Below are positions 54,691 through 64,000 of a DNA stretch of 64,000 nucleotides, in pieces. Under the pieces are notes generated by a model. The model made no database searches, was not told the DNA's origin, and saw only the letters and a program-made list of their open reading frames with translations. The stretch comes from Bradyrhizobium sp. WSM1417. GTDB lineage: Bacteria > Pseudomonadota > Alphaproteobacteria > Rhizobiales > Xanthobacteraceae. The DNA is taken from contig NZ_KI911783.1 of NCBI RefSeq assembly GCF_000515415.1, positions 2,098,392 to 2,162,391 on the forward strand, in the 5' to 3' direction. Within the stretch, counting starts at the first letter, position 1. Each line of letters starts with the position of its first letter. A program made the translations under genes and the position numbers.

Positions 54691-56100
54691 TCAGCGTGCA
54701 GATCCCCCCAACGTATCCAACAGGGCCGCTCCGGTGCGAACGCCATTCAGAAAGCAGCGAATCTCGATGTTCTCGTTCGGAGCGTGATTGGCTTCATCGG
54801 CATTGGCATAAGGCACCACAAAGGACGGTGTGCCTAGAATCTTTGTAAAGACGTAGTCGGGCAGGGTTGCTCCAAGCGAGGGATAGACCAGAGGTTCTAC
54901 GCCGTGTGCAATCTGTACCGCGGACTGAATAGCTCTTGAGAACGGTGCGTCGAGGCGGGTTTTTGATGGAGGCGTCGACTCTATGCGTACGAACTCCACG
55001 TCCGGAGCATGGCTCTTAACGTGAGCCTCTATCTTCCTAAGGATGTCATCGGGATCTTGCCGATCGACAAGCCGAGCGTCGCACTTCACGACGGCCTCAT
55101 TCGGCACGATTGTTTTCGATCCGGGCCCGCCGTACCCGCCGTGGAGTCCGTTAATGGTCAATGTCGGGCGAAACATAAGCCTGTCCGCGAGCGGCAGATC
55201 TGTTGGGTTATCGAGCTTTGCGAGGCCGAGAGCCCGCTGGACGTCCTCAGCATTTAGAGGCAATCGCGCTGCGGCGGTGCGCTCAAGCTCTGTTGGTGCG
55301 ACCACATCATCGTAAAAGCCATCAATCGTAATGTTTCCGTCTGCATTTTTCATGGTCGCTAGCAAGTGCACAAGCGTCCAAATCGGGTTCGGCACAAGGC
55401 CACCGAAATTGCCTGAATGAACATCCGATCTGGCTGCACGAGCCCGCAGTTCGAACGCTACGATTCCACGGACTCCGTATGTAATAATCGGGCGTCCCGA
55501 CTCGTGGAGAGGCCCATCTGCCGTGATCACTAAGTCCGCCTTGAGTAGATCCCGATGAGCGTCAACGAACTCGGCAATGTGCGGACTTCCTATCTCCTCT
55601 TCACCTTCTAGCAAAACTAATACGTTGCATGGCAAGGAGCCATGTACGGCCAAATGTGACTCTAAGGCTAGGATCTGAGCGAAGTGTTGACCCTTGTTGT
55701 CGCCGGCACCGCGCGCATAGACGCGTTCTTCCCGAACCACCGGTTCAAATGGAGGGCTAATCCAGGCTTCCAGGGGATCTGGAGGTTGGACGTCATAGTG
55801 CCCGTAGAGCAAGACCGTCGGCGCTCCCGGCGCGCGTTCCCACCTTGCCATGACCACAGGATACCCTGCGGTGGGGATTGCGCTCGCTTCGAGCCCCAGT
55901 CTGCGCAGCATGCTCACGAGGAGCTCGACGACCTCTCCCATTCCCACGTTCTGGGCGCTAATACTGGGATGTCTCAAATACTCAAGCAAACGGCTGACGA
56001 ACTTGTCCTTGTTCGTCTCAATATGATCAAACACTCTGGACAGTTCCGGGCCGACCGTCATTGCTGGGCGCGCATTCATGAGCGGCGATGGCTTTCTCAA
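54691..56100 (-). CDS. M20-family metallopeptidase
   Basis: A 469-residue M20 dipeptidase/deacylase-like protein. Metal ligands lie in LLYGHYDVQPPDP (His and Asp), GAGDNKGQ (Asp) and LLEGEEEIGSP (Glu), and VITADGP follows. The central dimerisation lid is visible around RSDVHSGNFGGLVPNP. The C-terminal His is in DEANHAPNENI. No signal peptide, so it is probably cytoplasmic and hydrolyses an imported peptide or N-acyl amino acid. The peptide-type importer 2 kb away would supply such a substrate. The first Met may be a later one (after RKPSPL). Confidence 0.87.
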   Translation of the reverse strand: MRKPSPLMNARPAMTVGPELSRVFDHIETNKDKFVSRLLEYLRHPSISAQNVGMGEVVELLVSMLRRLGLEASAIPTAGYPVVMARWERAPGAPTVLLYGHYDVQPPDPLEAWISPPFEPVVREERVYARGAGDNKGQHFAQILALESHLAVHGSLPCNVLVLLEGEEEIGSPHIAEFVDAHRDLLKADLVITADGPLHESGRPIITYGVRGIVAFELRARAARSDVHSGNFGGLVPNPIWTLVHLLATMKNADGNITIDGFYDDVVAPTELERTAAARLPLNAEDVQRALGLAKLDNPTDLPLADRLMFRPTLTINGLHGGYGGPGSKTIVPNEAVVKCDARLVDRQDPDDILRKIEAHVKSHAPDVEFVRIESTPPSKTRLDAPFSRAIQSAVQIAHGVEPLVYPSLGATLPDYVFTKILGTPSFVVPYANADEANHAPNENIEIRCFLNGVRTGAALLDTLGGSAR

Positions 56101-56768
56101 AGTTGTAAATTCGACCGCAACTTTGCTTAAATAGGAGATCCATCATAAGGGCAATCACGCGGTGAAAATCATCTCGTTGGCGCGATATAAAGCGACATTT
56201 ATGCACCTTCGAGCGGACTTTCGCCGTTTTTCGGTGTTGCTGACCGAGATGCTATCGAACGTAGATGGGCGGGCTGACTGTCTCTGATTTAGCAGGTGCC
56301 CACTCAGGTGATTGATCCGAAGCGCCTGGAGCATCGTTCGGAGATCGGACCCTAAGTTCTTCAACGGATCTGCCTTAAGCTCGTCCCGCGCGCGTGGTTT
56401 TTGCATTTGGCGTACGCCGCGAACACTGCGCTGGTTGCCGCCCATAGCGAGTTTGCTGGCGACCATAGCCACTGTTGACTACACGCAAGCCTCTGATTTT
56501 AAATCGCGGGTGCGATCTCATGAGGTCTTCGCGTTTTCGAGAACTGGTGCGGGATTTCGGCGCTAATGTAGATTGATTCGACAGAAAAGCACCTCCGGTC
56601 GGCAATATGCTTTCTTGAGATCCGTGCCCGAATCTTGTGAATTGGCCAAGCTGATTCCAGGCGGGTGTTTCACGGATGGACAACAGGAAGATAACTGCCG
56701 CTTGGCTAGATGGCTGGTGACGTGGAAGTCGGCAATGAATTCCAGGGTTCAGGGAGGCAGATTCTGAC
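56101..56768. other. Region with no recognised gene
   Basis: About 670 bases between the divergent peptidase and racemase-like genes. Frames up to about 156 codons occur on the minus strand but look like shadows. A strong GGGAGG ribosome site precedes the ATG at 56769. Promoters for both neighbours must lie here. Confidence 0.38.
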
Positions 56769-57458
56769 ATGGCGCAGAAAAGTGGGGCGCTTGGCGTGTT
56801 GCAGTTACAGAATACGCCACAGACCATGGCGGGATCGCTCAGCAATCCTGCTACCTTCCCGTTTCCTACGCTTTATCGCCAAGCTCCAGGCGCATGGACG
56901 AAGAATGTCGTTTTCGGTGGCGAGGACGACAAAATGGAAGCCGCATTCATAAGCGCAGCGAAGGATTTGGTGCGTGAGGGGGCGGTCGCGATCACGAGCA
57001 ATTGCGGATTCACGATTAAGTACCAGAAGGCTATGGCGCGGGCCCTAACTGTGCCTGTTTCGATGTCCTCTTTGCTGCTCCTGCCGTATCTTATGGCCAC
57101 GATCAAGGGGCGAGTCGGCGTAATGACGTTCGATTCAAGGCCCCTGAGCACTGATCTGCTAAAACTCGCCGGTGTCGTGTCGCTCGATCGTGTGGTGGTT
57201 GCTGGCATTGAAAATTCTGAGACCTGGCGCATCATGTCGGGGCCTGAGAATAATTACACCATTCCACAAGTCGCCAGAGACGTGGGAGCCGCAATCGCAC
57301 TTATGCGAAAGCAACACGACGATATCGAGGCCGTCCTGTTCGAATGTGCGGGGTTTCCAATAGTGACGCAGCAGGTGCGTGAGCAGACCGGCCTGCCGGT
57401 ATATGACGCCGTTACCAACGCGAAGCTATTGATGAGTAGATACAACGTCCCAGTCTAA
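56769..57458 (+). CDS. Asp/Glu/hydantoin racemase-family protein
   Basis: A 229-residue protein of the Asp/Glu racemase superfamily. The two catalytic Cys regions are visible as AITSNCGF (about residue 78) and LFECAGFPIVTQQV (about residue 195). Relatives include amino-acid racemases, hydantoin racemase and maleate cis-trans isomerase; sequence alone does not choose. Near a peptidase and a peptide importer, racemisation of a D-amino acid or hydantoin is a fair guess. It is preceded by a good ribosome site, about ten bases from the start. Confidence 0.78.
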   Translation: MAQKSGALGVLQLQNTPQTMAGSLSNPATFPFPTLYRQAPGAWTKNVVFGGEDDKMEAAFISAAKDLVREGAVAITSNCGFTIKYQKAMARALTVPVSMSSLLLLPYLMATIKGRVGVMTFDSRPLSTDLLKLAGVVSLDRVVVAGIENSETWRIMSGPENNYTIPQVARDVGAAIALMRKQHDDIEAVLFECAGFPIVTQQVREQTGLPVYDAVTNAKLLMSRYNVPV

Positions 57459-58082
57459 GTCTCACCCGACCCTTCAACCACGTTCGTAAGCGAACTCTGA
57501 GTTGTCAAGGCGGTATGGGGGGGGCGAGCGGGTCGGTCGCTCTGGCTGTTCCCGGCCATCGATTTGGCGGCGTGAAGCTCTTGTGGTTGACCTACCACGA
57601 GAGCTGCGCGCATGCCAATCTCCTTGCGACTCAGAAAGCCATCTGCACCCACGCGATTTCATGAGGCCTCCTCTGGAGCCAGCGAGGCGTGTTGTGCGTG
57701 CCTTCGGAATGAAGTTTCCGTCGGTCGGAGATGAGTGCTCTGAATAAAAGTAAACCCGTTTATCACACGTTCGCGTTCAGATAATTGGAAGCACCGAGGA
57801 AGATCAAAAACCCAAACCTTGCCGCCTTTCCGCGCTCCGTTTCGAGATGGAGCGGCAATTATGCGTGCCAACGCCTGAATTCGCATGATTCAGGCGTAAG
57901 CGTCGGGTTAATCTTAAACTAGCACGGTTCCGGGCCCTTAGTCGGGTCGCTTTACCCAATTCGCCGTCACGCCGAAGTCGAGGGCAGAGATCGAAAAGTT
58001 CGGTCGAAAGGCTCTCTTCGCCCGATGCTGCGTATCTCATATGCATGACGCGTAGCGCATTCTGTCAGAAAGGGGAATCGCC
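57459..58082. other. Promoter region of the peptide-type importer
   Basis: About 620 bases between the racemase-like gene and the importer operon. No credible gene. It contains a 10-bp perfect inverted repeat at 57871-57897, and an AGAAAGGGG ribosome site just before 58083. Confidence 0.42.
57871..57897. repeat. Perfect 10-bp inverted repeat upstream of the importer
   Basis: ACGCCTGAAT, loop TCGCATG, ATTCAGGCGT. No T-run follows, so an intrinsic terminator is unlikely. It lies 186 bases before the binding-protein gene and could be an operator. Confidence 0.45.
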
Positions 58083-59747
58083 ATGACCCGAGCTATCACC
58101 ACGCTCGACGATCTTCGCTCCGGCCTCACGCCTCTCGAGAACCATTTGATTGACGGTTTTGTTGATGGCCGCGTGAGCCGTCGAGAGCTTTTGCGGCACG
58201 GCAGCTTACTTGGCCTGTCGCTGCCGTTCCTTGGGCGGGTAGCATTGGCGGCTGGCTTCGGTGTAGCGCCGACGGCAGCCGGCGCCCTCCCTCAGCCAGG
58301 TGCCACCATTCGGGTCGCATGCTACCCCCCGTCGACGGCCGTCGACCCTGTGAAGGCTTCCAACGCCCCCTTGTACCTGATGCTTCAGCAGGTCGGTGAG
58401 TATCTCTGCATCGATGGACCGGACCTGCTGCCGAAGCCTTGTCTTGCGAAAAGCTGGAAGCCTAACGAGGATGGCACCGTCTGGACCTTCGCGCTGCGCA
58501 AAGGGGTCAAATTCCATTCGGGCGGCGAAATGAAGGCCGACGACGTCGTTGCGACCTTCGACCGGCTGACCGATCCGAAAAATTCCTCAGGCGCGCTCTC
58601 GGCGTTCAAGGGAATCCTCCAGAACGGCGGTGCCAGGAAGGTGGAAGACTACACCGTAGAATTTCATCTCGACAGTCCGAACGGCAACTTCCCCTACTTG
58701 GTCTCGTCTGACACCCCCAATGCTATTATCCTGCCCGCGAGCTACTCCGGCAATTTTGAGGAGACGTGGGACGGTACTGGTCCGTTCAAGATCGACAAGT
58801 ACACCCGGAACGTTGGTGCGAGTTTTGTGCGCAATGAAGATTACTGGGGCGCGCAGGCGCTGCCAGCGCGGACAGAATTCACGTTCTTTGCTGATATCCA
58901 GCCGCAAATCGTTGCTCTTCAGGCCGGACAGGTCGATATCATTAATACGGTTTCCGCGCTTGCCGGTGTAGCGCTGCTGGACGATCCGACGGTGGATGTC
59001 ATGAGTCTACATTCCGTTGCGCATCAGCCGGTTAATATGCGGTGCGACAGCGAATTCTTCAAAGATCCGCGTGTCCGTCAGGCCGTTGCGCTATGCCTGG
59101 ATCGCGAAAAACTTACAAAAGGTCTATTGAAGGGGCGCGGCGTGGTCGGCAATGACAGCCCGTTCGCCTCCATCTATCCCTCGATGGACCCGACGGTCCG
59201 GCAACGCAATCAGGACATCAGCAAGGCAAAAGAGCTGATGAAGGCGGCGGGGATGGAGAAGGGTTTCCAGGTCACACTCACCACGATGCAATATCTTGAA
59301 ATCCCGGCTTACGCACAGCTCATCCAGAGTTGGGTGAAGGAGATCGGCATCGAGCTAAAGCTCGAAATCATGGACCGGGCCTCCTTTTACGGCAGTCTTG
59401 TCCCCGGCAAATCGCCATACTTGGACTCAGCAATGAGCATCTCCGACTTCGGCCACCGCGGCGTCCCAAACGTCTACCTCACATCATCGTTGATGAGCAG
59501 TGGCCCTTGGAATCCGGCACACTTCAAGAACACCGAGTTTGACACCCTGGCCAACAGTTATATCGCCGCACTTGACCTCGATGCGCAGCGAGCTGCCGCA
59601 GGGAAAATCCAGCGGCTACTGCTGCAAGAAACACCGGTGCTCTACGGTTATTTCTACGACAAATTGACCGTGGTGAAGCGCGGCATCACCGGGGTCCAGC
59701 CGACCGGCATGATGCAGCTCTTCCTTCAGAATGCGGGAAAGCTATAA
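58083..59747 (+). CDS. Peptide-type ABC substrate-binding protein
   Basis: A 554-residue family 5 (DppA/OppA-like) binding protein. An N-terminal extension is followed by SRRELLRHGSLLGLSLPFLG, a possible Tat signal. Family segments include LAKSWKPNEDGTVWTFALRKGVKFHSGG, MKADDVVATFDRLTDP, GTGPFKIDKYTRN and RQAVALCLDREKL. It delivers a peptide or other small nitrogen compound. First gene of a four-gene operon. Confidence 0.88.
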   Translation: MTRAITTLDDLRSGLTPLENHLIDGFVDGRVSRRELLRHGSLLGLSLPFLGRVALAAGFGVAPTAAGALPQPGATIRVACYPPSTAVDPVKASNAPLYLMLQQVGEYLCIDGPDLLPKPCLAKSWKPNEDGTVWTFALRKGVKFHSGGEMKADDVVATFDRLTDPKNSSGALSAFKGILQNGGARKVEDYTVEFHLDSPNGNFPYLVSSDTPNAIILPASYSGNFEETWDGTGPFKIDKYTRNVGASFVRNEDYWGAQALPARTEFTFFADIQPQIVALQAGQVDIINTVSALAGVALLDDPTVDVMSLHSVAHQPVNMRCDSEFFKDPRVRQAVALCLDREKLTKGLLKGRGVVGNDSPFASIYPSMDPTVRQRNQDISKAKELMKAAGMEKGFQVTLTTMQYLEIPAYAQLIQSWVKEIGIELKLEIMDRASFYGSLVPGKSPYLDSAMSISDFGHRGVPNVYLTSSLMSSGPWNPAHFKNTEFDTLANSYIAALDLDAQRAAAGKIQRLLLQETPVLYGYFYDKLTVVKRGITGVQPTGMMQLFLQNAGKL

Positions 59748-59815
59748 CTTCGCTCGGCTCGCTTGAATTGGTCCAGCGGCGATCAATTGTTCCACCGACT
59801 TAGCCAAAGAACATC

Positions 59816-60772
59816 ATGAAGCGCTTCCTTGCTCGACGATTCGCGTTTTCATTGATGACTCTCTTCTTACTGAGCCTGCTCGTTTTCTTTGCCGGACAGG
59901 TTCTGCCTGGCAACGTTGGACGAGCTATCCTCGGGCCCTTCGCCGATCAGCTTGCGGTAGATGAGCTGAACCACCAGCTCGGCGTCGATCGACCGTTCCT
60001 CGTACAATATGGCACGTGGCTCTGGCATCTTATTCAAGGCGACATGGGGGAGTCGTACATCTATCGGACCCCGGTCGCGCCCTTCGTAATGCAGGCGCTT
60101 GGTCATTCACTGAAACTTGCGACGCTGGCCTTTCTGTTCGTCGTGCCGCTCGGCATATTCGGTGGGGTGCTGGCTGCGCTGAACTTGAACCGGCCAATTG
60201 ATCGCATTATCAGCGTCGCGGGTGTGTCGATGACGGCACTACCCGAGTTCGTCACCGGCATCGTGCTGATCCTGCTCTTCGGCGTCTGGCTGCGCTGGCT
60301 GCCAATCTCCGCCGCCTGGCCGGATGGCGCGGGGCCCTTGGTCCAAGTCTACTATCTGATCTTGCCCGCGATGCCGCTCGTCCTTGTCCTGTTTGGGTAC
60401 ATTGCCCGAATGGCACGTGCAGGAATGATCGAGGCGCTCGACTCTGACTACACCCGCACCGCCGTCCTGAAGGGCCTTCCTTGGCGAGGGGTCATCTGGC
60501 GGCACGTCCTCAGGAACGCCCTACTGCCGACAATCACTGTCATCGCCAGCCAAACAGGCTACCTCATTGGCGGACTTGTGGTGGTGGAGACATTGTTCCG
60601 ATACCAGGGAATCGGATCGTTGATCTTCAACGCGGCCAAGAGCAAGGATTTCCCGATGCTTGAGGCGTGCGTACTGACTATTGGCATTATCTATGCCGCA
60701 GCGACTTTGATCGCCGATCTCCTCTACTCTCTTCTCAACCCGCGCATTCGGATTGGGAATGCCAATGACTAA
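59816..60772 (+). CDS. ABC permease (DppB-like)
   Basis: A 318-residue inner-membrane permease with six helices. Typical features: RRFAFSLMTLFLLSLLVFF at the N-terminus, GPFADQLAVDELNHQLGVDRPF, LPAMPLVLVLFGYIARMARAGMIEALDSDY and the EAA loop TAVLKGLPWRGVIWRHVLRNALLP. It overlaps the next gene by eight bases. Confidence 0.9.
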   Translation: MKRFLARRFAFSLMTLFLLSLLVFFAGQVLPGNVGRAILGPFADQLAVDELNHQLGVDRPFLVQYGTWLWHLIQGDMGESYIYRTPVAPFVMQALGHSLKLATLAFLFVVPLGIFGGVLAALNLNRPIDRIISVAGVSMTALPEFVTGIVLILLFGVWLRWLPISAAWPDGAGPLVQVYYLILPAMPLVLVLFGYIARMARAGMIEALDSDYTRTAVLKGLPWRGVIWRHVLRNALLPTITVIASQTGYLIGGLVVVETLFRYQGIGSLIFNAAKSKDFPMLEACVLTIGIIYAAATLIADLLYSLLNPRIRIGNAND

Positions 60773-61622
60773 CCTCGCCGCCGCTGTACCATCGAGCAGG
60801 CGCCAGGAGATTTTCTCCGGGCTGTTCCGCTCCAGCTCGTTTCTGGTTGGCATGACCATCGTGCTTTTCTGGGTGATCTGCGCCCTTTTCGGGCCCAGCT
60901 TCGTACCCTACGATCCCTTAGCCGAGGACATCCTGAATGCGCTCGGGCGCCCCTCGCAAGAACACTGGTTCGGCACCGATCAGCTCGGCCGCGATATCTT
61001 TTCCCGCGTCATTGTTGGCTCGCGCGACATCCTCGCCGTCGCGCCTCTCGCCACGATCCTGGCCACCGTTGTTGGAACCGTGCTTGGCCTTCTGGCCGGC
61101 TATTTCCGAGGCATCGTCGATGACCTCGTCTCGCGACTGATCGAGGCGAAGATGGCAATCCCGTCGGTCATTGTCGCGCTAATTGCGATCGTCGCGCTCG
61201 GGACTTCCAATATGACAGTCATCATCGTCATCGGCCTCTCCTTCGGTACTCTCATCGCCCGCACCGTTCGCTCTGCCGTCCTATCGGAACGGGAGCTCGA
61301 CTACGTCGCTGCGGCCGCTCTCCGCCGAGAGAATGCCGCACACATCATGTTCTTCGAAATTCTACCCAACATAATCCCGCCCATTCTCGTGGAATCAACG
61401 GTGCGCCTCGGTTATGCGATCTTCGCCGTCGCCACGCTGAGCTTCATCGGATTTGGCCTGCAGCCACCCTCGCCGGATTGGGGATTGTCGATCTCGACCA
61501 ACTACGGGATGACCAGCGGGGGATATTGGTGGACGGTGCTTTTCGACGCGCTGGCCATTGCTAGCCTCGTAGTTGGGGTAAATTTGCTAGCCGACGGGCT
61601 GCATGGAGCCCTCGATGGTTGA
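60765..61622 (+). CDS. ABC permease (DppC-like)
   Basis: A 285-residue permease and partner of the preceding one. Family marks: HWFGTDQLGRDIFSRVIVGSRD, LGLLAGYFRGIVDDLVSRLI, IARTVRSAVLSERELDYVAAA and PPSPDWGLSISTNYG. ATG 60765 is chosen; a TTG at 60753 and an ATG at 60759 are alternatives. It overlaps the ATPase gene start. Confidence 0.89.
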   Translation: MTNLAAAVPSSRRQEIFSGLFRSSSFLVGMTIVLFWVICALFGPSFVPYDPLAEDILNALGRPSQEHWFGTDQLGRDIFSRVIVGSRDILAVAPLATILATVVGTVLGLLAGYFRGIVDDLVSRLIEAKMAIPSVIVALIAIVALGTSNMTVIIVIGLSFGTLIARTVRSAVLSERELDYVAAAALRRENAAHIMFFEILPNIIPPILVESTVRLGYAIFAVATLSFIGFGLQPPSPDWGLSISTNYGMTSGGYWWTVLFDALAIASLVVGVNLLADGLHGALDG

Positions 61623-63732
61623 GCCTGCGTTTCGCCTGGACCGACTGTCGGTAGCCTATCGCGCTGGCGGGCAAAGCCGTGCGGTGCTGCGCGACGTAAG
61701 TTTCGAGATCGCTTGCGGCGAGGCATACGGGCTGGTCGGGGAGTCAGGCTGCGGCAAATCTACTGTGGCGTTCACAGCGGTGCGCTATCTGCCCCGGAAT
61801 GGCCGAATTACCGGCGGGTCAGTTATACTCGACGGCGCGGAGGTGATGCGGCTCGGGCCCGACGCGCTTAGGGACTTGCGAGCAAAAAAAATCTCGATGG
61901 TTTATCAGGACCCTGGCAAAGCGCTGAACCCTTCCCTGAAGGTCGGGCGGCAGTTGGTCGAGGTATTCGAGGTGGCGGGCATCCCGCCGGCACAACGCGA
62001 AACTCGTGCACTCGAGATGCTGAAAAAGGTGCGAATCGCTGATCCCAGCTCGGTCATGCAACGCTATCCGCATCAGCTCTCAGGCGGAATGCTGCAGCGT
62101 GTATTGATCGCGATGGCGTTGGCGAACGATCCCGCAATGCTTATTCTGGACGAGCCCACGACCGGTCTGGACGCTACCGTGGAGGCCGAGGTCCTCGACC
62201 TCATCACCGATCTTCGGCGCGAGTTTGGTACCTCGATCCTGTTCATCAGCCATAACCTCGCGGTTGTGGCGAAGACGTGCGACCGCATCGGTGTCCTTTA
62301 TGCGGGGATGCTGGTCGAGGAAGGGCCGACGCAAGAGATCCTGGGTTCACCGCGCCATCCGTACACTCGGGCGCTTCTGCGGTGCCTGCCGCGAGGCGGG
62401 CAGCGCAAGGACCATGGACGGCTCGACACGATTCCTGGCTTTCTACCCTTGCCCGGCGCGCTGCTGCCGGGATGCCCCTTCGCCGAACGCTGTTTGCTCG
62501 CCGACGATCGCTGCAGAACGGAAATTCCTGAGCTGCGAGATTCTAACGGTCGGCTCGTGCGTTGCCACTACTCGGATCGGACCGCTGATCACCCCCCTGC
62601 CGCGCCGGCCGATGCGCCGGTACCAAAGCCCACATTGGCGGCAGCCCCGGTCCTGCGGATTGCCAATCTTTCGAAGACTTATGGCCAAGGCAACCATGCG
62701 GTCCGCGCGGTTGTCGATGTTTCCCTAAGCCTGCTCCAGGGAGAAACACTAGGTCTGGTCGGCGAGTCCGGCTCAGGCAAAACCACCCTGGCCCGGATGC
62801 TTTTGGGCCTCGTGCGTCCCGATTCCGGCGGAACGATCGAGCTCGACGGCAAGCCCCTCGCTGCCAGTCTCGACCGCAGAACGGATCAAGAGGTGAAGGC
62901 GGTACAGATCATCTTCCAAAATCCAGACGCGGCGCTGAATCGCTCCCACTCTGTCGGCCGCATCATTCGTCGCGCATTGCGCAAGCTCGGGGGCTTTCGC
63001 GGTACCGAGTTTGCGGACCGGCTCGATGCACTCGTAGCGGCGGTCCGGCTGACTACCCGACACCTAGCTCTCCGGCCGCGGCAGCTCTCAGGCGGGCTTA
63101 AACAGCGGGTGGCAATAGCCAGAAGCTTTGCCGGCGATCCTCGCGTGGTGGTCTGCGACGAACCCACCTCGGCGCTTGACGTCTCAGTTCAGGCTGCGAT
63201 CTTGAATCTTCTCGCCGACCTTCAGACCGCCCGCGCTACCAGCTACCTTTTCATATCGCACGATCTCGGCGTCGTGCGCTATCTCTCCGACAGAATTGCC
63301 GTGCTTTATCTCGGACGCATCATGGAGCTGGGCCCATCAGAGCAGGTTTTCGAAGGTCCAAGCCATCCTTACACGGAAGCTCTTCTTTCAGCTGCCCCCG
63401 ACCTTGACGGGACCATCAAATCGCGCATCCGTCTGACGGGCGAAATCCCCTCCGCCGCGAATCCGCTATCGGGCTGCGTCTTTCAGAGCCGATGTCCGCG
63501 TAAGATCGGAGCGATCTGTGAGATCATCGAGCCGCCGCTGATAGAAGCGGGGTCCGGCCACGCGATCCGCTGCCACATCAGCCCCACAGACCTCGAGCGC
63601 CTTCAACAGCAAACAAAGGCGGCGCAAAGTCGAGAGCAAGGTTTCTCTGGATCGGCTCAGGTCGATCTAGCTCGCACTGCCAGACATAGACCCGAACCCG
63701 ATGGCTGCACTAAGACGAGGTTGAGCGAATAG
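61615..63732 (+). CDS. Fused double ABC ATPase (DppD-DppF type)
   Basis: A 705-residue protein with two complete ABC ATPase domains in tandem, doing the work of separate DppD and DppF. First: Walker A GESGCGKST, signature LSGGMLQRVLIAMAL, Walker B LILDEPTTGLD. Second: GESGSGKTT, LSGGLKQRVAIARSF, VVCDEPTSALD. Each is followed by an oligopeptide-transporter C-terminal segment with Cys clusters (GCPFAERCLLADDRC; GCVFQSRCPRKIGAIC). Start ATG 61615 overlaps the permease stop; ATG 61603 is also possible. It ends the operon. Confidence 0.91.
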   Translation: MVEPAFRLDRLSVAYRAGGQSRAVLRDVSFEIACGEAYGLVGESGCGKSTVAFTAVRYLPRNGRITGGSVILDGAEVMRLGPDALRDLRAKKISMVYQDPGKALNPSLKVGRQLVEVFEVAGIPPAQRETRALEMLKKVRIADPSSVMQRYPHQLSGGMLQRVLIAMALANDPAMLILDEPTTGLDATVEAEVLDLITDLRREFGTSILFISHNLAVVAKTCDRIGVLYAGMLVEEGPTQEILGSPRHPYTRALLRCLPRGGQRKDHGRLDTIPGFLPLPGALLPGCPFAERCLLADDRCRTEIPELRDSNGRLVRCHYSDRTADHPPAAPADAPVPKPTLAAAPVLRIANLSKTYGQGNHAVRAVVDVSLSLLQGETLGLVGESGSGKTTLARMLLGLVRPDSGGTIELDGKPLAASLDRRTDQEVKAVQIIFQNPDAALNRSHSVGRIIRRALRKLGGFRGTEFADRLDALVAAVRLTTRHLALRPRQLSGGLKQRVAIARSFAGDPRVVVCDEPTSALDVSVQAAILNLLADLQTARATSYLFISHDLGVVRYLSDRIAVLYLGRIMELGPSEQVFEGPSHPYTEALLSAAPDLDGTIKSRIRLTGEIPSAANPLSGCVFQSRCPRKIGAICEIIEPPLIEAGSGHAIRCHISPTDLERLQQQTKAAQSREQGFSGSAQVDLARTARHRPEPDGCTKTRLSE

Positions 63733-64000
63733 GTTGATCATAAGGGCCGCCGTTTGACCGCTCTCGCGAGATAATGCGATGTTTCGATGCTTCTGAGGTC
63801 GCCGCGCCAGCTCGGCGAGGCGGTCCGACGAAGGCATCGTTATATCATGTTGTCACTTCAATTCGCGCGCAGATGGCGAGCAACACGTTCCGATTCATGC
63901 TCACTCCGCTTTGAGAACTCGTTGACTTGTTCCCGGATCGCGCATTGGGCCGGCCCGTCGCTCCTATAACAGTCTCTAGATGCGTTCTGAGCGCATCGCA
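63733..64000. other. Right edge of window, no gene seen
   Basis: The last 268 bases follow the importer operon. No frame longer than about 60 codons, no hairpin with a T-run and no known gene start were seen. A gene beginning beyond the window cannot be excluded. Confidence 0.35.

Noticed and set aside
1..64000. CRISPR array, tRNA attachment site, nod box
   Set aside because: No regularly spaced repeats, no tRNA-like cloverleaf and no nod box sequence were seen on reading both strands.

Overview
The window looks like part of a symbiosis island or integrative conjugative element of a Rhizobiales alphaproteobacterium, most likely Bradyrhizobium or Mesorhizobium. The evidence is a Ti/ICE-type traG-trb mating-pair locus with a LuxR/LuxI pair, several insertion sequences and IS scars, many decayed genes, and a cargo of amine and amino-acid catabolism genes with ABC importers. 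No rRNA, tRNA or CRISPR array was recognised.

Layout. (1) 1-3587: a gene-poor stretch, then traG (coupling protein) and a ribbon-helix-helix gene. (2) 3588-15488: about 12 kb that splits traG-copG from trbB. It holds a decayed SDR gene, a small conserved protein, a second copG-like gene, an MFS transporter, a TlpA-like protein with a damaged active site behind a sigma-54-type promoter, dctA, a decayed 5' copy of trbB, an IS701-family scar and a GC-rich ABC exporter. (3) 15489-24998: an unbroken trbBCDEJKLFGI operon plus a DUF2274 gene. (4) 24971-27440, minus strand: traR-like luxR, traI-like luxI and a lysR gene. An 18-bp lux/tra box lies upstream of luxI. (5) 27773-44663: alanine dehydrogenase, an MFS exporter, a first Lrp regulator, succinate-semialdehyde dehydrogenase, a class III aminotransferase, folD, a PotABCD-like importer, a dimethylglycine dehydrogenase-like enzyme and purU. 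(6) 45175-50532: an IS110 element, and an ISL3 element interrupted by an IS21-family element. (7) 50673-54530: a second Lrp with a divergent FAD oxidoreductase and cupin, and a third Lrp whose divergent partner appears decayed. (8) 54691-63732: an M20 peptidase, an Asp/Glu racemase-like protein and a peptide-type ABC importer with a fused double ATPase.

How the parts may work together. TraR/TraI could switch on transfer through the trb apparatus. The cargo forms a coherent nitrogen and one-carbon catabolic set. A PotABCD-like importer could bring in a polyamine or N-methylated amine. The flavoprotein could strip methyl groups onto tetrahydrofolate, and FolD and PurU could carry the carbon to formate. 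The aminotransferase, GabD and alanine dehydrogenase could process amino groups and semialdehydes. Two site families are not explained by the genes alone: a CTATTT/AAATAG palindrome upstream of both the importer and the dehydrogenase, and a conserved motif upstream of all three Lrp paralogues.

Limits: all functions come from reading translations and motifs by eye. Substrates are inferred, and several start codons are uncertain.
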